Translations under genes and position numbers: made by a program
The notes under the pieces: generated by a model
Seen by the model: only the letters and a program-made list of their open reading frames with translations
Told to the model about the DNA's origin: nothing
Database searches by the model: none
In this document: piece by piece, positions 60,868-64,000 of the stretch
Layout: each line of letters starts with the position of its first letter
Position numbering within the stretch: the stretch's first letter is position 1
DNA from: Lepidostoma basale
Lineage: Eukaryota; Arthropoda; Insecta; Trichoptera; Lepidostomatidae
Direction: 5' to 3'
NCBI GenBank assembly: GCA_022606425.2
Contig: JAHDVF020001307.1
Span: 898,001 to 962,000 of the forward strand
DNA length: 64,000 bases

Positions 60868-61335
60868 AAACAAACAATCACGCCGTTTCCCCGCAGGGGT
60901 AGGCAGAGAGAATGGACCGCCACACTACTCTATCCTGGCAAACCTCTATAGCTTCCTCCATATTCATACAAGAATCATACACGCACGTCGATTCCTCCGA
61001 CTTCTAACATGACCAACCTTTAAAATTTGATTAATTTGGTCATGCAATGTTTTCCTCGGTTTGCCTCGACTTCGTACCCCATTTACATCATTAACGTATA
61101 CTTTCTTAACCATTCTTTCTCCATCCATTAGTTCCATATGTCCGAACCAACGCAGCGATCCTTTCATAATTTTGTTCATAATACCTTCTTCCGCTCTACA
61201 TTCCTTTCTTGAATCAGCATTTGAAATTCTGTCGTATATCGTTCTACCACACATACGTCTTAGGGACCTCATCTCTACCGCATTTATTCTGCTCTCATCC
61301 TTCTTCTGCCAGTTCCATGCTTCGCTTGTCAGTGG
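60868..61335 (-). mobile_element. LINE-A (alpha), 5'-truncated
   Basis: Minus-strand frame (61458-60964): SEAWNWQKKDESRINAVEMR, GRTIYDRISNADSRKECRAE, IMNKIMKGSLRWFGHMELMD, VNGVRSRGKPRKTLHDQIN and RSRRNRRACMI. Then come NMEEAIEVCQDRVVWRSILS and AYPCGETA with the GTTT tail (aaacaaacaatcacgccg). One in-frame change to a stop near 60965. The best alpha copy by conservation. Confidence 0.85.
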
Positions 61336-61619
61336 GAATTTTTCTAATCTGGTATTTACTACGTGTATTTTTACAAGTAGGTTATTTGTATAATTCAAGT
61401 TTAGTGACCTGTGTTGAAAAATAAAATACGTATTATTCATTGGAATATCATTTTCCACATTTACAGAAAATGCTATTCATATTCGCAATATACGTTATCC
61501 TTTTAGGTATCATCACTCGACCATAAAATTGTTTACTCTTATAGGACGAAAATATTAAGCGCAGTGTCCACTAGCAAAAATACTTCAAGCAAACTACTAA
61601 AAGTTTATTTGCTATATAC

Positions 61620-61967
61620 CATAGGCTCCCAGCGGGGGCGGCACCGCCCCCAGTGGGCTCTAGAGCTTTCAATGGGGGCGGTAGCGGGTCCAGAAATAAA
61701 TAGGGGACATTAAGTCGGTCAAAGGGGGCGGTCGTGGCGTACATATTTTAGAAAAAAATAATTATGCACTTTGACAACACTATGTAAAAAAATTAACAAT
61801 ATCTAATTCACGATACATTTGTTAATCTTATTAATTTCAACTCTGTGATTCTAAATAGAAAAAGATTATGTGTAACAATATTTTTGATATTTGGTATAAA
61901 TATAATGAGAGAGTTTTATTTTTTCTTGGAAAGGGGGTGGTGGTCCAGAAAAAGTTGGGAACCTTTG
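61620..61967. mobile_element. hAT-type MITE, 348 bp, second copy
   Basis: Ends CATAGGCTCCC and (complement) CAAAGGTTCCC. Flanks ctatatac (61612-61619) and ccctatac (61968-61975) agree at 6 of 8, an aged target duplication. The low-coordinate end is GC-rich (agcgggggcggcaccgcccc). Opposite in orientation to 31479-31820. Confidence 0.8.
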
Positions 61968-61975
61968 CCCTATAC

Positions 61976-62160
61976 GTACTTCGATGGCCCTACAGCCCAT
62001 ATCGAACCTTAGCCTCCAACTAACCCCGTCCTCCGCTTCGACCCTCCAATCTGACACTCCTAACAATTTCGCCCCATCTATCAACTTCATCCTCCCATCG
62101 CAGCCTCGATCGTCTAATTGGTCTTCCACCACCTGGGTGCTCTGCATGTGACCGGCCCTT
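61976..62160 (-). mobile_element. LINE 3' fragment (RTE-like)
   Basis: Minus strand: HPGGGRPIRRSRLRWEDEVD, RWGEIVRSVRLEGRSGGRG, then RRLRFDMGCRAIEVR in another frame. The GRP..RW-DEV pattern is a LINE C-terminal block. The MITE abuts its 3' side. Confidence 0.55.
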
Positions 62161-62394
62161 AAAATTAACATTTGAGTAAAAGGTATGATATGATGCAATA
62201 GCCATAATCTCATTACAGAAGTTGGTTTTAAGTTTTATCTCAAAATTTATGCCTAACTTAAGCAGGTTTCTCGTTTTACAGGGGTTTCAAACACACGAAT
62301 ACTGGAATGTATGTTAAGGGTGTGTTACACGAAAGCGTTCACGTAGCCGTTTGCATAACATCTTTGCATAATTTAGGCCCCCGCTACACGGTCA

Positions 62395-62566
62395 TGTAGC
62401 AATAATTATTCTGCAATGCACCGCGCGGTCCCGCCACACTACAATACCCGGCCGCGGTGGCTGCCATCGCCGCCGCCCGTGTCAGGGGTAGCGGCCGGCC
62501 CGGGCGGGATCGATAAGCGCCACAGACACCGTCAGCGGAAATACCCGCGTGTGCCAACCGCCGTAT
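62395..62566. other. CpG-rich intronic patch
   Basis: A very GC-rich stretch (cccggccgcggtggctgcca, gtagcggccggcccgggcgg) unlike anything else here. The 68-codon frame through it shows no known motif. It may be an unmethylated or regulatory patch, or part of an unrecognised element. It ends with the left copy of the SINE4 target duplication. Confidence 0.4.
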
Positions 62567-62790
62567 TGTATTGCTACGTGTGTACGGCGAGACATCGAGG
62601 AAGAGTAGCGCAGCTTAAATGAGGTCTGGGTCCCCCTTGGTTGCAAATATACATAATTTTTTTTTTAACGTAAGTCCCGCATGGACGGGGGACGAGCCTA
62701 GGGACTGCACGAGTGAAGCTGACGAAAGGCGCCGCTGCGCCTATAACAGCTTCGGGTAAGCGGAGGGAGCCCTCTATGGCTCGGCCATAT
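62567..62790 (+). mobile_element. SINE4, second copy, with an internal ~80-bp insertion
   Basis: Flanked by the 16-bp duplication gtgccaaccgccgtat (62551-62566; 62791-62806). It begins tgtattgctacgtgtgtacg and ends ctctatggctcggccat. The core agctgacgaaaggcgccgct and gggtaagcggagggagccct matches 23098-23241. About 80 bp (ending in a T-run and aacgtaagtcccg) is extra compared with the other copy. Confidence 0.75.
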
Positions 62791-62869
62791 GTGCCAACCG
62801 CCGTATCGTTCTTACTTTATTGTGGGAAATATACTAGTTGCAACCCGTGAAATATTCACGGGTTATTTG

Positions 62870-63048
62870 AATTAAAACACTTTACACCTTTACGCTTTAT
62901 ACCTTCATCATCGGGAGAACGATATAAACTTGCCTTAAAAACATGTCGAGAAAATAAACTCAAAAATTGAAAAAACAGTGTTGTTATTCATAAAAAATAC
63001 GTCATTATGGACCCTACGTGTGTTAATGTTAAAACCTTAAGTGTATCT
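62870..63048. repeat. PLE-C fragment
   Basis: The left core is decayed (ccttcatcatcgggagaacg). The right arm has lost GAA.. but keeps acatgtcgagaaaataaact and the outer aaaatacgtcattatgg. No active-looking ribozyme. Confidence 0.5.
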
Positions 63049-63234
63049 AAAATCTTCATTTAACGATTTAAAAAATCTAATTATAACTGTAAAGATACAT
63101 TTATTTTAATTAATTAATTTAAATATATAAAAAGATTTTAGTTTTTTGTTCTCAATAATGAATAATATATAATAGAAAGGGCGAGAGAAAAAACATGAGA
63201 TTCGAGACAAATAATTTAAACGAATTTATAATTT

Positions 63235-63478
63235 ATACAAAGACAGTGCTTCCCTCAGACGTGTCGCACTATCACAAAATACTTGACTTCCGGGGTGACA
63301 CAGTTTAGCAAAGAGATTGCTCTACCTACCGGCCTAACCATTGGCATGATGGTTCTGCATCGTGGGAGAATAGTCCTACATCACTAAGGATTTCTGAGTT
63401 GTAAATTCAACCGTCTATGACTCGAAAAAAGTAAACACCCAAGTGAATGTCTCGTCTTCTCCCTAATAACCGGTAGTC
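63235..63478 (-). mobile_element. LINE-F 3' region with an internal deletion
   Basis: Minus strand: RREDETFTWVFTFFES, TVEFTTQKSLVM, a gap of about 35 bp relative to 38600-38650, then PTMQNHHANG, SNLFAKLCH, CDSATRLREALSLYK (frameshifted). Nucleotide similarity to 38516-38790 is high outside the gap. Confidence 0.75.
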
Positions 63479-63479
63479 T

Positions 63480-64000
63480 TGCATGCTTTTCAAGATATCA
63501 GTTCAAACATTAGTTTCCTGATTCGGAAAACCAAGTTTGATGTGTCTCAAGCATGCTATTTTTTAAAATTTGTTTCGCCATTGCAATAAAAAAAAAATTA
63601 ATGATTAGTGACTTTTGACTTGAACGCGATTGCGTTAAAAATATCGATTAAGATATTTAAAGTATTTTTTTTTTTCGTTTCCATTAACGTAAATTTTAAA
63701 TGGAAATATCAGTAACGGCAACCCCAATACGTCATTTGTGATATCGTTAGATTGATAGAGCAGTCGTGAAATCAATTCTATTTTTTTATATACCCGCATA
63801 GCTGAAAAAAAAACTAACAGTTTTTTTATGGGTACCTATTTATAAAAGTAGAAAAATAGTACTCCCCTTCTTTGTACATCGTTATCTGATTCTTTGACAC
63901 GACTCTTGTTAGAAAAGCTTATTATAATTCCTACCTATGTACTCGTAATTAAGTTTTTCCTTGATTTTGTCACGCTATTGTTAATCTATACAACACTTTA
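63480..64000. other. AT-rich end of window
   Basis: Homopolymer-rich sequence without recognisable genes or repeats. Confidence 0.4.

Noticed and set aside
1..64000. CRISPR arrays, bacterial operons, rRNA genes, integrated virus
   Set aside because: No regularly spaced repeats, operon-like coding, rRNA segments or viral gene sets were seen; the window is eukaryotic intron and transposon sequence.

Overview
This window looks like one stretch of very large introns in an insect gene. It holds one convincing host coding segment: a 100-bp exon at 26924-27023 (+), with consensus splice sites, encoding the VEEIR...[12 protein letters not shown]...DE segment of the neuronal t-SNARE syntaxin-1A (Syx1A). 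I saw no other Syx1A exon by eye. If that holds, the flanking introns exceed about 26.9 kb upstream and 36.9 kb downstream. No rRNA gene, functional tRNA gene, CRISPR array or bacterial-type operon is present. The base composition is AT-rich and the repeats are animal-type. The abundance of RTE-like LINEs and motifs such as 'tactcgta' fits an arthropod, perhaps a lepidopteran, but the order is a guess.

Most of the remaining sequence is transposon debris. (1) LINE-A is an RTE-like non-LTR family with more than 20 5'-truncated copies. It has three subfamilies (alpha, beta, gamma), a stop codon almost at the 3' end, and tails of GTTA or GTTT repeats. (2) At least six other LINE families are present (B to G here), all 5'-truncated and broken. 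One Jockey/CR1-like copy (38151-38977) sits inside a LINE-D copy with a 5-bp target duplication. (3) There are two tRNA-derived SINE families, a SINE-like repeat that carries the 3' end of LINE-A, and a GC-rich SINE-like repeat with target duplications. (4) DNA transposons include a 1.74-kb hAT-like element and three hAT-type deletion elements with 8-bp target duplications, two remnants with a Tc1/mariner-like DDE signature, and several short inverted-repeat elements.

The most unusual content is a large set of fold-back repeats. Many are long, near-perfect palindromes, and each arm carries a compact motif: CTGANGA, one extra base, a short hairpin, GAAAC, a self-complementary stem of 4-10 nt, then usually GTC. 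This is the hammerhead ribozyme core with a minimal stem III. The best copies (24061-24099 minus and 24114-24152 plus) also form stem I. Hammerheads with minimal stem III are known from terminal repeats of Penelope-like retroelements and from retrozymes, so I read these palindromes as non-autonomous Penelope-like or retrozyme-like remnants. At least eight sequence families (PLE-A to PLE-I here, plus stray copies) share the architecture while differing in sequence.

Layout: 1-5.3 kb LINE-A, LINE-D and a Jockey-like RT fragment; 5.3-11.7 kb SINEs and LINE-B/C; 11.7-16.8 kb PLE-I, C, H and D plus LINE-E; 17-21 kb LINE-A including its longest copy; 21-26.6 kb SINE1, PLE-A, PLE-B, LINE-C/D/F; 26.9 kb the Syx1A exon; 27-33 kb LINE-E/B, the hAT element, SINE2 and a hAT MITE; 33-39 kb PLE-C/D/B/F, SINE1 and nested LINEs; 40-49 kb mariner-like remnants, LINE-A, a hAT remnant and PLE-A/E; 50-54 kb the PLE-E array; 55-64 kb LINE-A, SINE1, a MITE, PLE-F, LINE-C, a hAT MITE, the GC-rich SINE-like repeat and PLE-C.
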